From Paracoccaceae bacterium (GTDB lineage Bacteria; Pseudomonadota; Alphaproteobacteria; Rhodobacterales; Rhodobacteraceae): 46,337 nt of DNA. Both the position numbers and the translations under genes were made by a program. The first letter of the stretch is position 1, and every line of letters begins with the position of its first letter. This document shows positions 21,526 through 30,842 of this stretch, piece after piece. The notes beneath the pieces were generated by a model. The model searched no databases. It saw only the letters and a program-made list of their open reading frames with translations, and was not told the DNA's origin. The DNA is taken from the NCBI GenBank assembly GCA_024304855.1, contig JAMWZG010000005.1, positions 1-46,337 of the forward strand, read 5' to 3'.

Positions 21526-22040
21526 CACCCACAGATGTGACAGTGCATATCATCCAGGGTGAGAATGCGATCTCGGAATCGAAAGAAACGGTACTGACAA
21601 CCGTTCTTGGATCATGCGTTTCGGCCTGTCTCTTTGATCCACAGCGCCAGATTGGTGGAATGAACCACTTTCTGCTGCCCGAGAGCGGAGCAGATCAAGG
21701 CACAAGCGACCTGCGCTACGCCTCTGCCGCGATGGAGCGTCTCGTGAATGCCTTGCTCAAGGCAGGCGCAACACGTTCTCATCTGCGCGCTAAATTGTTC
21801 GGTGGTGCAAGTATGATGGCGGGACTACCGGATATTGGACGACGCAATGGTGAAGCTGCGCTCAACTTCCTGAAAACAGAAGGCATTCCTTGCATCTCGA
21901 TGAGCCTTGGTGGTCATGCGGCGCGACGCGTGCGCTTCTGGCCCGCTTCCGGTCGTGCGCTACAGCTCTTGCTTGCCCCTGACACCAGCGATCCTGCGGT
22001 CCGGTCGCCACCCAAACCGGGTGGCGTTGAACTCTTCTGA
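21522..22040 (+). CDS. cheD: CheD, chemoreceptor glutamine deamidase
   Basis: Converts receptor glutamines to glutamates and modulates adaptation. 172 residues; catalytic Cys32 (TVLGSCVSACLFD) and His49 (IGGMNHFLLP) are in the order and spacing of the family, with Thr26/27 completing the triad. The conserved KLFGGASMM follows near residues 90-98. It overlaps cheB by ATGA. The last 25 residues (rich in Pro, from APDTSDPAVR) are a non-conserved tail. Confidence 0.94.
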   Translation: MTPTDVTVHIIQGENAISESKETVLTTVLGSCVSACLFDPQRQIGGMNHFLLPESGADQGTSDLRYASAAMERLVNALLKAGATRSHLRAKLFGGASMMAGLPDIGRRNGEAALNFLKTEGIPCISMSLGGHAARRVRFWPASGRALQLLLAPDTSDPAVRSPPKPGGVELF

Positions 22041-22076
22041 CCAGCTCAAACGATTCAAGACGGGGAGTCTCTTCCA

Positions 22077-24116
22077 GTGAATCTCTACCATCGCCTTACC
22101 CTCGGTACAAAGCTCACGGTGATCATGGCGCTCCTTCTTCTAAGCGCAGCCATCTTTCAACAGCTCCTATTCGTTCGTCACGAATCTTCCATCATTCTGG
22201 ACAAGGCCCGTCAGGACATCCGAACAGGTCTTTTGTCGATCGAAAACCATTTGGTCGAACATGATGCCGGCACAAAGAAGATGGCGGCACCCGAAGGCTT
22301 TGCAACGGCCATGGAACTTTCCGTGCAGGAACCAGACCTGCAAACCGCGACGATTGATGCGTTGAGCGAGATCACACGCGTGGAGCTGACGCTCTTTCTC
22401 CTTGATCCGGCCAGTCGGAATTTCATCCGCAAGATGACCTCCTTGGAACGACCCGATGGTTCCCCTGCCATCGGCACAACACTTGATCCTGATGGCCTCG
22501 CTCACAAGGCGCTATCTGCCGCAGAGCGCCATGAAGGTTATCTTGAGCTTTTCGGCAAGCAATATCTGACGGTCTACGAGCCGATATTCGACAATGCGGG
22601 AAATGTGACCGGCGCACTTTTCGCCGGCGCACCGACGACCAGCATGATGGACCGGGTATGGGATGGGGCAATCAGATCCTCTATCGCGACGATAATCCTT
22701 CTGTCGCTCGCACTCACCCTTCTTTTCTTCCTGGTGCGGGGCATGATCAAGCCGGTCGTCAGCCTGGTCGCGGTCGTGGATCAACTGGCGAACAAGAACT
22801 TCGATGTCGCTATTCCCGTTCTTCAGAACAAGGACGAAGTCAGTCGTCTGGCGTCGGCCATCATCGTTCTTCGCGATCGGTTGGCCGAAGGGGAGAGGCT
22901 TGAACAACTTTCCAAAGACCAAGAAAAGACGCGAGCGCGTCAGATGCGCGATCAGCAGCGGGTGGTGTCAGAGCTCGATCAAGCTCTTCAACGCCTGTCC
23001 GAGGGCAATCTGACCCATCCAATCCCCAATCCAGCCGAGAACCCATTTCCCGAAGAATATGACTCTCTCCGGCAGCGATATAATTCAACACTCTCCAAGG
23101 TAGGAGACACGCTTGCTCATGTGCGCAGTATCGCGGAAGGCGTTCGTGACAAGTCGCGTGAGATTTCTCGGGCAAGTCGGGATCTGTCATCTCGCGCCGA
23201 GAACCAAGCCGCGACATTGGAACAGTCGGCCGCTGCGCTGAACGAGCTTACCGCGAGCGTCGGTTCTACTGCGGAACGCGCGAAGGAAGCCGAAGCTGCC
23301 AGTACCGACAACAAGGACGGCGCAGAGGCAGGGGCGAACATAGCCCGTGAAGCAGTGTCTGCCATGGTCAGTATCGAGAACAGTTCAAACCAGATCAAAC
23401 GCATCTTGGGCGTGATTGACGACATCGCCTTCCAGACCAATCTTTTGGCGCTGAATGCAGGCGTGGAAGCAGCACGCGCTGGCGAAGCGGGTCGGGGCTT
23501 TGCGGTTGTGGCCTCTGAGGTCCGGGTGCTGGCGCGACGCGCATCGGAATCAGCCAAGGAAATCAAACAGCTTATCGCTGAAAGCTCTGACCAGGTTGCT
23601 TCCGGATCGGCTTTGGTCAGCCGTGCCGGCGAAAGTTTGACGCATATCTACGACCGCGCAAAGGACGCTGCAAACCTTGTCGCCGAAATCGCAGTAGCAG
23701 CAACAGAACAAGCCAGTGGTATCACGGAATTGAATGCAGGGATCAACCAACTGGATCAGGTTACGCAACAGAACAGTGCCATGGCAATCGACACAAATGC
23801 ATCGGCTGCAAGCCTGTTGCAAAGATCAGAGGATCTGATTGCCGCACTCGCCGAATTTCGTCTTTCAGCTTCGGATGGTGCTATGCGGGCAGACTTGCAA
23901 CCTTCAAACACTGTCATCCCCGCGGATGTTTTCGGCACAAGACGCAAGCCAATGGGCAAGTCTGCCCAAACGCATTCGGACAATGTTCTGACGCCGAAAG
24001 CAGGTTCTTCCGTCATCACCCAGATAGAACCTCGCATCGTGGATTGGACCGCTGCCGCAGATGCAGCCGCAACAGCGCGACGACAGCCTACAAATGGGAC
24101 ATGGCACGAATTCTGA
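22077..24116 (+). CDS. Transmembrane chemoreceptor with periplasmic Cache domain and C-terminal pentapeptide
   Basis: Methyl-accepting chemotaxis protein, 679 residues, starting with GTG (GGGGAG nine bases upstream). Order: short cytoplasmic end, TM1 (about 12-33), periplasmic Cache-type sensor (about 35-195; [20 protein letters not shown] is typical of its end), TM2 (about 198-221), HAMP (about 222-275) and a second HAMP-like segment, then the signalling hairpin with its tip near [20 protein letters not shown] (about 447-470). The extreme C-terminus is TWHEF, matching the aromatic-x-x-aromatic pentapeptide that tethers CheR/CheB. Ligand unknown; Cache domains bind small organic acids or amino acids. 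Lies 36 bases after cheD. Confidence 0.92.
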   Translation: MNLYHRLTLGTKLTVIMALLLLSAAIFQQLLFVRHESSIILDKARQDIRTGLLSIENHLVEHDAGTKKMAAPEGFATAMELSVQEPDLQTATIDALSEITRVELTLFLLDPASRNFIRKMTSLERPDGSPAIGTTLDPDGLAHKALSAAERHEGYLELFGKQYLTVYEPIFDNAGNVTGALFAGAPTTSMMDRVWDGAIRSSIATIILLSLALTLLFFLVRGMIKPVVSLVAVVDQLANKNFDVAIPVLQNKDEVSRLASAIIVLRDRLAEGERLEQLSKDQEKTRARQMRDQQRVVSELDQALQRLSEGNLTHPIPNPAENPFPEEYDSLRQRYNSTLSKVGDTLAHVRSIAEGVRDKSREISRASRDLSSRAENQAATLEQSAAALNELTASVGSTAERAKEAEAASTDNKDGAEAGANIAREAVSAMVSIENSSNQIKRILGVIDDIAFQTNLLALNAGVEAARAGEAGRGFAVVASEVRVLARRASESAKEIKQLIAESSDQVASGSALVSRAGESLTHIYDRAKDAANLVAEIAVAATEQASGITELNAGINQLDQVTQQNSAMAIDTNASAASLLQRSEDLIAALAEFRLSASDGAMRADLQPSNTVIPADVFGTRRKPMGKSAQTHSDNVLTPKAGSSVITQIEPRIVDWTAAADAAATARRQPTNGTWHEF

Positions 24117-24219
24117 GCCCGGCGGAATGCAAAACGCAGCATACACCCCGCGCCCAATCATTCCCTCGGCAAATCCAGCAATTTTTCTTGTCCGGACTGA
24201 CCGGAGTAAAGGATCACGA

Positions 24220-25659
24220 ATGAAACAAGCAGCATCGAACCTCGACCTTGATATGGATGCCCGCCTCGAGTTTCTTGAACTCGGCCCCGAGGCGCAGTCC
24301 CGCCTGCGCAAAGTCTCCCGCCTGATCGAAAAGAGCATGGGGCCGGCGTTGGAGTATTTCTACGAAAAGATCGCGCCACATCCTGCCTTTCGCGACATGT
24401 TCGCCAGCGGCTCCCGGGTTCAGGCTGCAAAGGATCGGCAGGAGTTGCATTGGCAAAGGATCACCAAAGGGGAGTTCGGCACGGATTATGCGGCCAGTGT
24501 CCTTCGGATTGGCGGCATCCATGCGAAGATCGGCTTGCAACCCAGATGGTACATGGGCGCCTATGGTATTCTGCTTGACCATATCGTGCACGCGATCGTG
24601 ACCGACCGACGTGCCTTCTCCTCAGGCGGACGATCGGATCTGGCAAAAGATCTTTCAGCCGTGATGCGTGCCGCCCTATTGGATATGGATCTGTCGATGG
24701 CGGGCTATCTCAACGAGATTGAGAACGCCCGATTGGCGGCAGAAAAGTCTCAGAAAGAGAGTTTTGAGGCGATTGCTTCTGCCCTCGGACGGCTGGCAGA
24801 CGGTGATCTGTCTGCCCGCATTGATGCAGGTCTGTCCGAGCAGACACGGTTCAATGAAACCATCGAGCGCCTTGCCGACATCATCGCCGGGGTGCGACGT
24901 GCGACACAAGCGATCGGAAATGGTTCCACTGAGATTGCTGCCGCCTCCGAGGATCTTGCACGACGGACCGAGCAGCAGGCGGCAAGTCTTGAACAAACCT
25001 CTGCATCCCTGAGTCAACTGACAAATATCGTGCAGGAAGCAGCCTTGCGCGCCAAGGATGCGGAGCAGATGACGACCCGCGCGCAGAACGTCGCGCAAAA
25101 GGGCAGCGATACGATTGAAGATACGCGGGTCGCCATGCAGCAGGTATCCGACAGTGCGCAAGAGATGGGTCAGATCATCGGAGTGATCAACGAAATCGCG
25201 TTCCAAACCAATCTTCTGGCGTTGAACGCAGGGGTTGAAGCCGCGCGCGCCGGGGACTCGGGACGGGGCTTTGCCGTTGTTGCTGCCGAAGTCAGGGCCT
25301 TGGCCCAAAGATCGGCAGAAGCCGTCAGCACCATTCAGGGTTTGATCGACCGCAGCAATCAACAGACGGCGCGTGGTTCCGCTTTGGTCGGCGCCACGCA
25401 TCAGGTTCTGGGTGAAATTGTCACCATGTTCAACAGCGTCAACAAACTGGTGATCGACATGGCCGCAGCGACCCAGCATCAGGCCACGAGCATCTCGGAA
25501 ATCAACACAGCCGTGCGGCATCTTGATCAGATGACACAGCAGAACGCCGCCATGGTGGAGCAGACCAATGCCACGACTGTTTCGCTGAGTGGGGAGGCAC
25601 GCGAACTCGCGCATCTGATCCAACGCTTTTCCGGCATCAGTGGAAAGGCGGTGCATTGA
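24220..25659 (+). CDS. Globin-coupled chemoreceptor (HemAT-like aerotaxis transducer), soluble
   Basis: Cytoplasmic oxygen-sensing chemoreceptor. 479 residues from [20 protein letters not shown] (AAAGGA before the ATG); the longer open frame upstream overlaps the previous gene and is excluded. Residues about 18-170 form a globin-sensor fold with [20 protein letters not shown] and [20 protein letters not shown], in which His101 is the proximal haem ligand and P-x-W-Y-x-x-AY is the family signature. No membrane segment. The rest is a HAMP-like connector (about 185-230) and a signalling hairpin with tip [20 protein letters not shown] near 323-342. It has no C-terminal pentapeptide. It probably steers cells relative to oxygen, which fits a phototroph that controls pigments by oxygen through PpsR. 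Confidence 0.88.
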   Translation: MKQAASNLDLDMDARLEFLELGPEAQSRLRKVSRLIEKSMGPALEYFYEKIAPHPAFRDMFASGSRVQAAKDRQELHWQRITKGEFGTDYAASVLRIGGIHAKIGLQPRWYMGAYGILLDHIVHAIVTDRRAFSSGGRSDLAKDLSAVMRAALLDMDLSMAGYLNEIENARLAAEKSQKESFEAIASALGRLADGDLSARIDAGLSEQTRFNETIERLADIIAGVRRATQAIGNGSTEIAAASEDLARRTEQQAASLEQTSASLSQLTNIVQEAALRAKDAEQMTTRAQNVAQKGSDTIEDTRVAMQQVSDSAQEMGQIIGVINEIAFQTNLLALNAGVEAARAGDSGRGFAVVAAEVRALAQRSAEAVSTIQGLIDRSNQQTARGSALVGATHQVLGEIVTMFNSVNKLVIDMAAATQHQATSISEINTAVRHLDQMTQQNAAMVEQTNATTVSLSGEARELAHLIQRFSGISGKAVH

Positions 25660-25854
25660 GTGCCGCGAACATCGTGCCAGATGACCAAGACACGCATCTC
25701 AGTGAGGAGAGAGGCCACAAATGTCAGGCCAAGCCCGCGCCCAGGGTTCACGGGAGCGGGTCTGCTTGCCAGTCATCTGAATGAACCGTCACGGCACAGA
25801 ACACCGAAACCGAGGGAGGGATGTCTTCGTCGCAATCCCGAGCAGCATCCATCG

Positions 25855-26865
25855 TCAGGCGGTTTCACCGGCGATCAAGGTGAAACCAACATCCGTCAGA
25901 TGAACCGTCTCCTGGCCGTTCAGTCGTTCAAGAATGACGCGGGCGGCCATCTCTCCGATGCGGGAACGGTGCGAGGCTGTGGTTGTCAGACGGCGTGGCA
26001 AGCTCTGACCAAGGTCGAGGCCGTTGAAACCTGCAATCGCAAGCTGTCCCGGAATGGAAATACCCTCGGCCATACAATGAAATACCCCGCCAACGGCCAT
26101 ATCATCGTTCGAGAAATAGACCAGATCGACCTGTTTGGGATTTGCCTGCAATAGCTGCGCCAGCCCACGACGGCCAAGGGCGACCGAAGACGGTTCCGTC
26201 AGAACGACCTGGCCTTCCAGCGCAAGTCCCGCCTCTTGCAGGCCGGATCTGAACCCTTGAAGCCGGGCCATGGCGCGGTTGTCGCGGCCTATGTCATGGC
26301 CGACATAGGCAAGGTGGCGATAGCCGCGCCCGATCAGATGACGCGCCATATCCAGACCGGCGGCACGGTGCGACATGCCCACGGCCATGTCGATGGGTGG
26401 TGTATCAATGTCCATGATCTCGACCACGGGCAGACCGGACGCGGCCAAAAGACCCCGGCTGGTCGCCGTCATACTGGTCGCGGCAATCACCAGACCCGCG
26501 GGACGCCATGACAGCAGGTTGCGGATCAGATGCTCTTCTTTCTCGGGGTCATAGTTCGAGATGCCCAGAACAGGATGAAACCCCGCGTGTTCCAACCTGT
26601 CTTCCAGACCCTTCAGGACATCAGGAAAGACGATGTTGGACAGCGAGGGCAGGATCACACCGACCTGATTCGACGGCCCCCCCGCCAGCGCGCCGGCCAG
26701 ACGGTTTCGCAAATATCCCAGTGATTCTGCTGCGACCTGCACCTTCCTGATCGTATCGGCTGTCACCATCGAACTGCCGCGCAATGCGCGTGAGACGGTG
26801 ATTTCACTGACTCCGGCCAGTGCCGCGACCTCGGACAAAGTGGGTTTTCTGAGATTTTTCTGCAT
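25855..26865 (-). CDS. LacI-family repressor of the tetronate operon
   Basis: 336 residues from MQKNLRKPTLSEVAALAGVS. N-terminal helix-turn-helix and hinge: VAALAGVSEITVSRALRGSS and SLGYLRNRLAGALAGG; then a periplasmic-binding-protein-like effector domain (about 60-336) with SNDDMAVGG and IAGFNGLDLG, as in the GntR-type gluconate repressor subgroup. The open frame reaches to 27123, but that part lies in the divergent promoter and denD. It is divergent from denD, and two operator-like palindromes lie between them, so it probably represses that operon and itself until a sugar acid binds. The 195 bases downstream (25660-25854) hold nothing I recognise. Confidence 0.9.
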   Translation of the reverse strand: MQKNLRKPTLSEVAALAGVSEITVSRALRGSSMVTADTIRKVQVAAESLGYLRNRLAGALAGGPSNQVGVILPSLSNIVFPDVLKGLEDRLEHAGFHPVLGISNYDPEKEEHLIRNLLSWRPAGLVIAATSMTATSRGLLAASGLPVVEIMDIDTPPIDMAVGMSHRAAGLDMARHLIGRGYRHLAYVGHDIGRDNRAMARLQGFRSGLQEAGLALEGQVVLTEPSSVALGRRGLAQLLQANPKQVDLVYFSNDDMAVGGVFHCMAEGISIPGQLAIAGFNGLDLGQSLPRRLTTTASHRSRIGEMAARVILERLNGQETVHLTDVGFTLIAGETA

Positions 26866-26945
26866 CTGCAAGGGATCACCAGACCTTGTCTCCACAGCGC
26901 GGGAGAGAGGGAAAATCACGATTCGTCCCTGATGATGCCACCGAT

Positions 26946-26959
26946 TGACAGCGCTGTCA
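26946..26959. promoter_or_regulatory. LacI-family operator, perfect palindrome
   Basis: TGACAGCGCTGTCA is a perfect 14-base palindrome with the central CG usual for LacI-family sites. The bases TTGACA (26945-26950) inside it could also be a -35 box, although no good -10 follows at 16-18 bases. Confidence 0.75.
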
Positions 26960-26964
26960 TTCAG

Positions 26965-26978
26965 TGACAGCTTTGTCG
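26965..26978. promoter_or_regulatory. Second, imperfect LacI-family operator
   Basis: TGACAGCTTTGTCG matches the first operator at 11 of 14 positions. The two centres are 19 bases apart. It ends just before the ribosome-binding site GGAGGAG (26981-26987) of denD. Confidence 0.6.
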
Positions 26979-26995
26979 CCGGAGGAGATCTGACC

Positions 26996-27979
26996 TTGCG
27001 CATTCTGGTGACGGGAGCGGCCGGTTTCATCGGCCAGATGGTAGTGAACGCGCTGAGTGCGCGCGACACGCTCATGTTGAACGGCCGCGAGCGCCGCATC
27101 GCCGCCATCCTTGCGACCGACATCGCGGAACAACCGCTGCTCGCTCTCGCAGAAACTCATCGCAGGGTTCATGCCTTGCCCGGTGCCCTGTCTGATCCCG
27201 CCGTGCAAGCGCGCATCACGGAGGATGCGCCGGATCTCGTGATCCATCTGGCGGCTGTCGTTTCGGGTCAGGCAGAAGCGGATTACGACCTTGGCATGGA
27301 GGTCAACCTTCAGGCGACCATTGACCTGATCAATGCCTGCCGACAAATGCCGAAACCGCCGGTGTTTCTGTTCTCGTCTTCCGTCGCGGTGTTTTCCTGC
27401 GCCGCCAATGACACGATCGACGAAAACACGCTGCCTGCGCCGCGGTCTTCCTATGGCACGCAGAAACTGATGGGCGAGTTGCTGGTGCGTGACGCCACGC
27501 GCAAGGGCTTTGTCCTTGGCCGCAGTCTGCGTTTCCCGACGATTTCCGTGCGCCCCGGTGCACCGAACAAGGCGGCCAGCAGCTTTGCCAGCGGGATCAT
27601 CCGCGAACCCCTGGCGGGGCAGGAGGCTGTTCTTCCCGTCGGCCGTGACCTTCGTCTTCATCTGGCCTCGCCGGACCGGGCCCTGGCCTATACGCTCCAT
27701 GCGGCCGGTCTGGCGCAGGATGAGATCGGCGCGGATACGACCCTGACCCTGCCGGGTGTCTCGGTCACGGTGGGTGCCATGATCGACACGCTGGCCCGCG
27801 TCGCTGGTGCCGACGTGGCGGCGCGGATCAAGCCCGTGCCCGACGCAGCCATCGCGGCCATCGTCACCAGCTGGCCCGGCCAGATCCTGACCCCGCGCGC
27901 CGAGGCGCTGGGATTCGTCCCCGATACCGATTTTGCCGACCTGATCACGTCCCATATGGGGCGGATTGCGGCGGAATGA
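26996..27979 (+). CDS. denD: DenD-like D-erythronate dehydrogenase
   Basis: Extended short-chain dehydrogenase that oxidises D-erythronate at C2 to 2-oxotetronate with NAD+. 327 residues, beginning (TTG)RILVTGAAGFIGQ, with the catalytic Ser in LFSSSVAVFS and Tyr/Lys in SYGTQKLMGE. The start is TTG at 26996: GGAGGAG lies eight bases before it and there is no ATG nearby. Overall pattern (LRFPTISVRPGAPNKAASSF, then LASPDRALAYTLHAA) matches the DenD group, and the operon supplies the rest of the published pathway (OtnI, OtnK, OtnC), supporting the assignment. Other UDP-sugar epimerase-like activities are less likely in this context. Confidence 0.85.
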   Translation: MRILVTGAAGFIGQMVVNALSARDTLMLNGRERRIAAILATDIAEQPLLALAETHRRVHALPGALSDPAVQARITEDAPDLVIHLAAVVSGQAEADYDLGMEVNLQATIDLINACRQMPKPPVFLFSSSVAVFSCAANDTIDENTLPAPRSSYGTQKLMGELLVRDATRKGFVLGRSLRFPTISVRPGAPNKAASSFASGIIREPLAGQEAVLPVGRDLRLHLASPDRALAYTLHAAGLAQDEIGADTTLTLPGVSVTVGAMIDTLARVAGADVAARIKPVPDAAIAAIVTSWPGQILTPRAEALGFVPDTDFADLITSHMGRIAAE

Positions 27980-28016
27980 ACCAAAGACCTGAAACCAAGC
28001 TCATGGGAGGAGCATC

Positions 28017-28982
28017 ATGAAACATTTCGTCACGGGCCTCATCGCCGCGGCCGTTCTGGCCACTGGCGCACAGGCGCAACAGAAGATCGTCGTTGGCCAC
28101 GCGCTGTCGCCGACCTCGCATTACGGTGTGGGCGCGCAAGCCTTCATCGACACGCTGACCGAACTTTCGGGCGGCACATTTACCGGCGAGCAGGCGCCCG
28201 CCGGCCAGTTGGGCGGCGAGCGTGACATGATCGAAGGGTTGCAGATCGGCTCGCTGGATCTGGTGATCACTTCGACCGGCCCCTTGGGCAACTTCGTGCC
28301 CGAGATTTTCGCCCTCGACCTGCCGTTCCTGTTCCGCGACTACGACCACGCGCGCGCCGTGCTGGATGGCGAGATCGGGCAGGAACTGCTGGCCAAGATC
28401 GGTGAGAACAATCTGGTCGGACTGGCCTGGTCCGAAAATGGCTTCCGTCACATCACCAACTCGCAACGCCCTGTGACCACGCCGGCTGATCTGGACGGTC
28501 TGAAACTCCGCACGATGGAGAACAAGGTGCACATGACCGCCTTCTCCGGCATGGGTGCCGCGCCGACGCCGATGGCCTTCCCCGAACTCTTCACCGCCCT
28601 GCAACAGGGTGTGGTTGATGGTCAGGAGAACCCCGTCACCGTGATCACCGCGTCGAAATTCTGGGAAGTGCAGAAATACGTCTCGCTGACCGGCCATGTC
28701 TATTCGCCCGCCGCCGTTCTGGCCTCGCCGATCCTGATCGACGGTCTGACGGAGGAGCAGAAGGGGTGGTTCATGGAAGCCGCCAAGGCATCCGCCGCCG
28801 CCACCCGCGCCGAGGTGAACCGTCTGGAAGAAGCGGGCGTCGCCCTGCTGCGCGAGAATGGCATGGAGGTCATCACCGACATCGACAAGGCCCCCTTCGC
28901 AGCCCTCGCCGAAGCGTCCTACTCTGTCTATACGGATCAGTATGGCACCGAGATGGTGGATCGCATCAAGGCGGTCGAGTAA
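28017..28982 (+). CDS. dctP: TRAP transporter substrate-binding protein (tetronate locus)
   Basis: Periplasmic DctP-type receptor of 321 residues. Signal peptide with cleavage expected after AQA at residue 20. TRAP signatures: APAGQLGGERDMIEGLQIGS, LKLRTMEN with the arginine that grips the substrate carboxylate, and QQGVVDGQENPVTVI. Located between denD and the membrane subunits inside a sugar-acid catabolic operon, so the likely substrates are four-carbon aldonic acids such as D-erythronate or L-threonate; this is inferred from context. GGGAGGAG precedes the ATG. Followed by an intrinsic terminator that would raise its level above that of dctQM. Confidence 0.9.
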   Translation: MKHFVTGLIAAAVLATGAQAQQKIVVGHALSPTSHYGVGAQAFIDTLTELSGGTFTGEQAPAGQLGGERDMIEGLQIGSLDLVITSTGPLGNFVPEIFALDLPFLFRDYDHARAVLDGEIGQELLAKIGENNLVGLAWSENGFRHITNSQRPVTTPADLDGLKLRTMENKVHMTAFSGMGAAPTPMAFPELFTALQQGVVDGQENPVTVITASKFWEVQKYVSLTGHVYSPAAVLASPILIDGLTEEQKGWFMEAAKASAAATRAEVNRLEEAGVALLRENGMEVITDIDKAPFAALAEASYSVYTDQYGTEMVDRIKAVE

Positions 28983-28999
28983 TCTGCAAGCATCACATG

Positions 29000-29031
29000 A
29001 AACCGGCGCAGGGCTCTGCGCCGGTTTTTTT
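29000..29031 (+). terminator. Intrinsic terminator/attenuator between dctP and dctQ
   Basis: AAACCGGCGCAG (29000-29011), loop GGCT, CTGCGCCGGTTT (29016-29027) form a perfect 12-base stem continuing into a run of seven T (29025-29031). Partial termination here would give excess binding protein over permease, common in binding-protein-dependent uptake operons. Confidence 0.88.
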
Positions 29032-29054
29032 CGTCAAAACCCACGGAGGCCCGG

Positions 29055-29564
29055 ATGCGCGCGTTTCTGCGATTTGAAGACCTGACAACCGGCCTCGCGC
29101 TGCGGCTGTCGATTGCCTTTCTGCTGATCGCCGCCTCTCTGGCGCTCTATCAGGTGACGACACGGTTTGTGTTCGGCAATCCATCGACATGGTCCGAGGT
29201 GATCACCCGCACGGCGATGATCTGGTCCGTCTTTCTGGGGGTGGCCGTCGCCTTCCGGCATGGGTCCATGATCTCGGTCGAGATCATCCAGCAGATCCTG
29301 CCGCCGAAGCTCGGACTGGGCCTGTTCCTTGTCGCCAATACCCTCTCTGTCGTCTTCTTCTGCATCCTGTTCTGGCAGGGCTGGGCCATGGCGGAACGTG
29401 TCGCCAATCAGAAGCTCGCCGCGCTCGATATTTCGATTGCCTGGGCCTATGCGGCGCTTCCGGTCGGGTCCGTGTTCATCATCATCTCCGTCCTTGCCTG
29501 CATGATCCGGGGCGCGCAGGGCGACTGGACCTCCAGCAACACCAAAACGGAGGTGGCGCAATGA
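29055..29564 (+). CDS. dctQ: TRAP transporter small membrane subunit
   Basis: DctQ-type subunit of 169 residues with four membrane segments (about 16-36, 50-68, 88-110, 128-150). The segment TWSEVITRTAMIWSVFLGVA and then FRHGSMISVEI is the usual DctQ pattern. It is coupled by ATGA overlap to dctM. The start ATG at 29055 has CGGAGG upstream. Confidence 0.88.
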   Translation: MRAFLRFEDLTTGLALRLSIAFLLIAASLALYQVTTRFVFGNPSTWSEVITRTAMIWSVFLGVAVAFRHGSMISVEIIQQILPPKLGLGLFLVANTLSVVFFCILFWQGWAMAERVANQKLAALDISIAWAYAALPVGSVFIIISVLACMIRGAQGDWTSSNTKTEVAQ

Positions 29565-30841
29565 ACACCGCACTTGGACTGTCGCTTGTCATTCTGTTCC
29601 TGTTCGGTGTGCCCATTGCCGTCGCCATCGGTCTTGCCTCCGTCATCGGGATCGAGGTGCAGGACCGTCTGCCGCTGCTTCTGGTGGCACAGCGGATGTT
29701 CACGGGGATCGACAGCTTTCCCCTGATGGCCATCCCGCTTTTCATCCTTGCCGGCAATCTGATGTCGGCGGGTGGCATTTCCTATCGCCTAGTCGAACTG
29801 GCAAAATCCCTTGTCGGCGGCATTCAGGGTGGTCTTGCCTGTTCCTGCGTCCTGACCTGCATGATGTTTGCCTCGGTCTCGGGGTCAAGCGTGGCCACCA
29901 CCTTCGCCATCGGTGCCATCCTGATCCCGGCCATGGTCAAACATGGCTATCCCAAACCCCTCGCCGCCTCGATCCAGGCCAGTTCGGCCGAACTCGGCGT
30001 GCTCATTCCGCCCTCGATTCCGCTGATCCTCTACGGGGTCTCGACGGATACATCGGTGGGCAAACTCTTCGTCGCGGGGTTCGGACCGGGTCTTCTGGTC
30101 GCGGCCTCGCTCATGATCCTCGTGCTCGTGCTCTGCCGCGTGAAAGGCATCGGGATGCGCGACGGCGAGGATCGCGCCAGCGTCGGTCGCGCCGCGATGA
30201 ATGCCTTGCCGGCCCTCTTGGTGCCCTTTGCCATTCTGGGCGGGATCTATTCCGGCATCTTCACCCCGACCGAGGCAAGCGCCGCCGCCGTCGCCGCTGC
30301 GCTGATCGTCGGGATGGGCATCTACCGCGAGCTGAAGTTCAGCATGTTGCCCGACATCCTCAAGCAGACGGTCATCGCCACCTCGGCCATCATGATCATC
30401 ATCGCCGCCGCTTCGCTGTTTTCGTTCCTGATCACGCGCTCGGGTCTGCCCAATGAAATCGCGGCCTGGTTCAAGGACATGTTCGACAGCCGCATCGCCT
30501 TTCTGCTGGCAGTGAATATTATGCTGCTGGTCGTCGGCATGTTCATCGAAACCTCTGCCGCGATCCTTGTGCTGGCGCCGATCCTGACCCCCATCGCAGT
30601 CGCCTATGGCGTGGACCCTGTCCATTTCGGCCTCATCATCGTGGTCAATCTGGCGCTTGGCATGATCACCCCGCCGCTGGGGGTGAACCTTTTCGCGGCC
30701 TGCGCCGTGGCCAAGCTGAGCGTGGACCAGATCATCCCTCACCTGCTGTGGTTCGTGCTGACCGTGTTCGGCGCGCTCATGATCATCACCTATGTGCCTG
30801 CCATCACGATGTGGCCGGTGGGCCTTGTTTTCGGGAACTGA
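29561..30841 (+). CDS. dctM: TRAP transporter large membrane subunit
   Basis: DctM-type permease of 426 residues, the sodium-coupled transport channel of the TRAP system, with about twelve hydrophobic segments. Family stretches: FPLMAIPLFILAGNLMSAGG, ASVSGSSVATTFAIG, ELGVLIPPSIPLILYGVSTD and GMITPPLGVNLFAA. The frame is open upstream inside dctQ; the ATG at 29561 overlapping the dctQ stop gives the normal N-terminus MNTALGLSLVILFLFGVPIA. One base separates its stop from ltnD. Confidence 0.92.
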   Translation: MNTALGLSLVILFLFGVPIAVAIGLASVIGIEVQDRLPLLLVAQRMFTGIDSFPLMAIPLFILAGNLMSAGGISYRLVELAKSLVGGIQGGLACSCVLTCMMFASVSGSSVATTFAIGAILIPAMVKHGYPKPLAASIQASSAELGVLIPPSIPLILYGVSTDTSVGKLFVAGFGPGLLVAASLMILVLVLCRVKGIGMRDGEDRASVGRAAMNALPALLVPFAILGGIYSGIFTPTEASAAAVAAALIVGMGIYRELKFSMLPDILKQTVIATSAIMIIIAAASLFSFLITRSGLPNEIAAWFKDMFDSRIAFLLAVNIMLLVVGMFIETSAAILVLAPILTPIAVAYGVDPVHFGLIIVVNLALGMITPPLGVNLFAACAVAKLSVDQIIPHLLWFVLTVFGALMIITYVPAITMWPVGLVFGN

Positions 30842-30842
30842 C

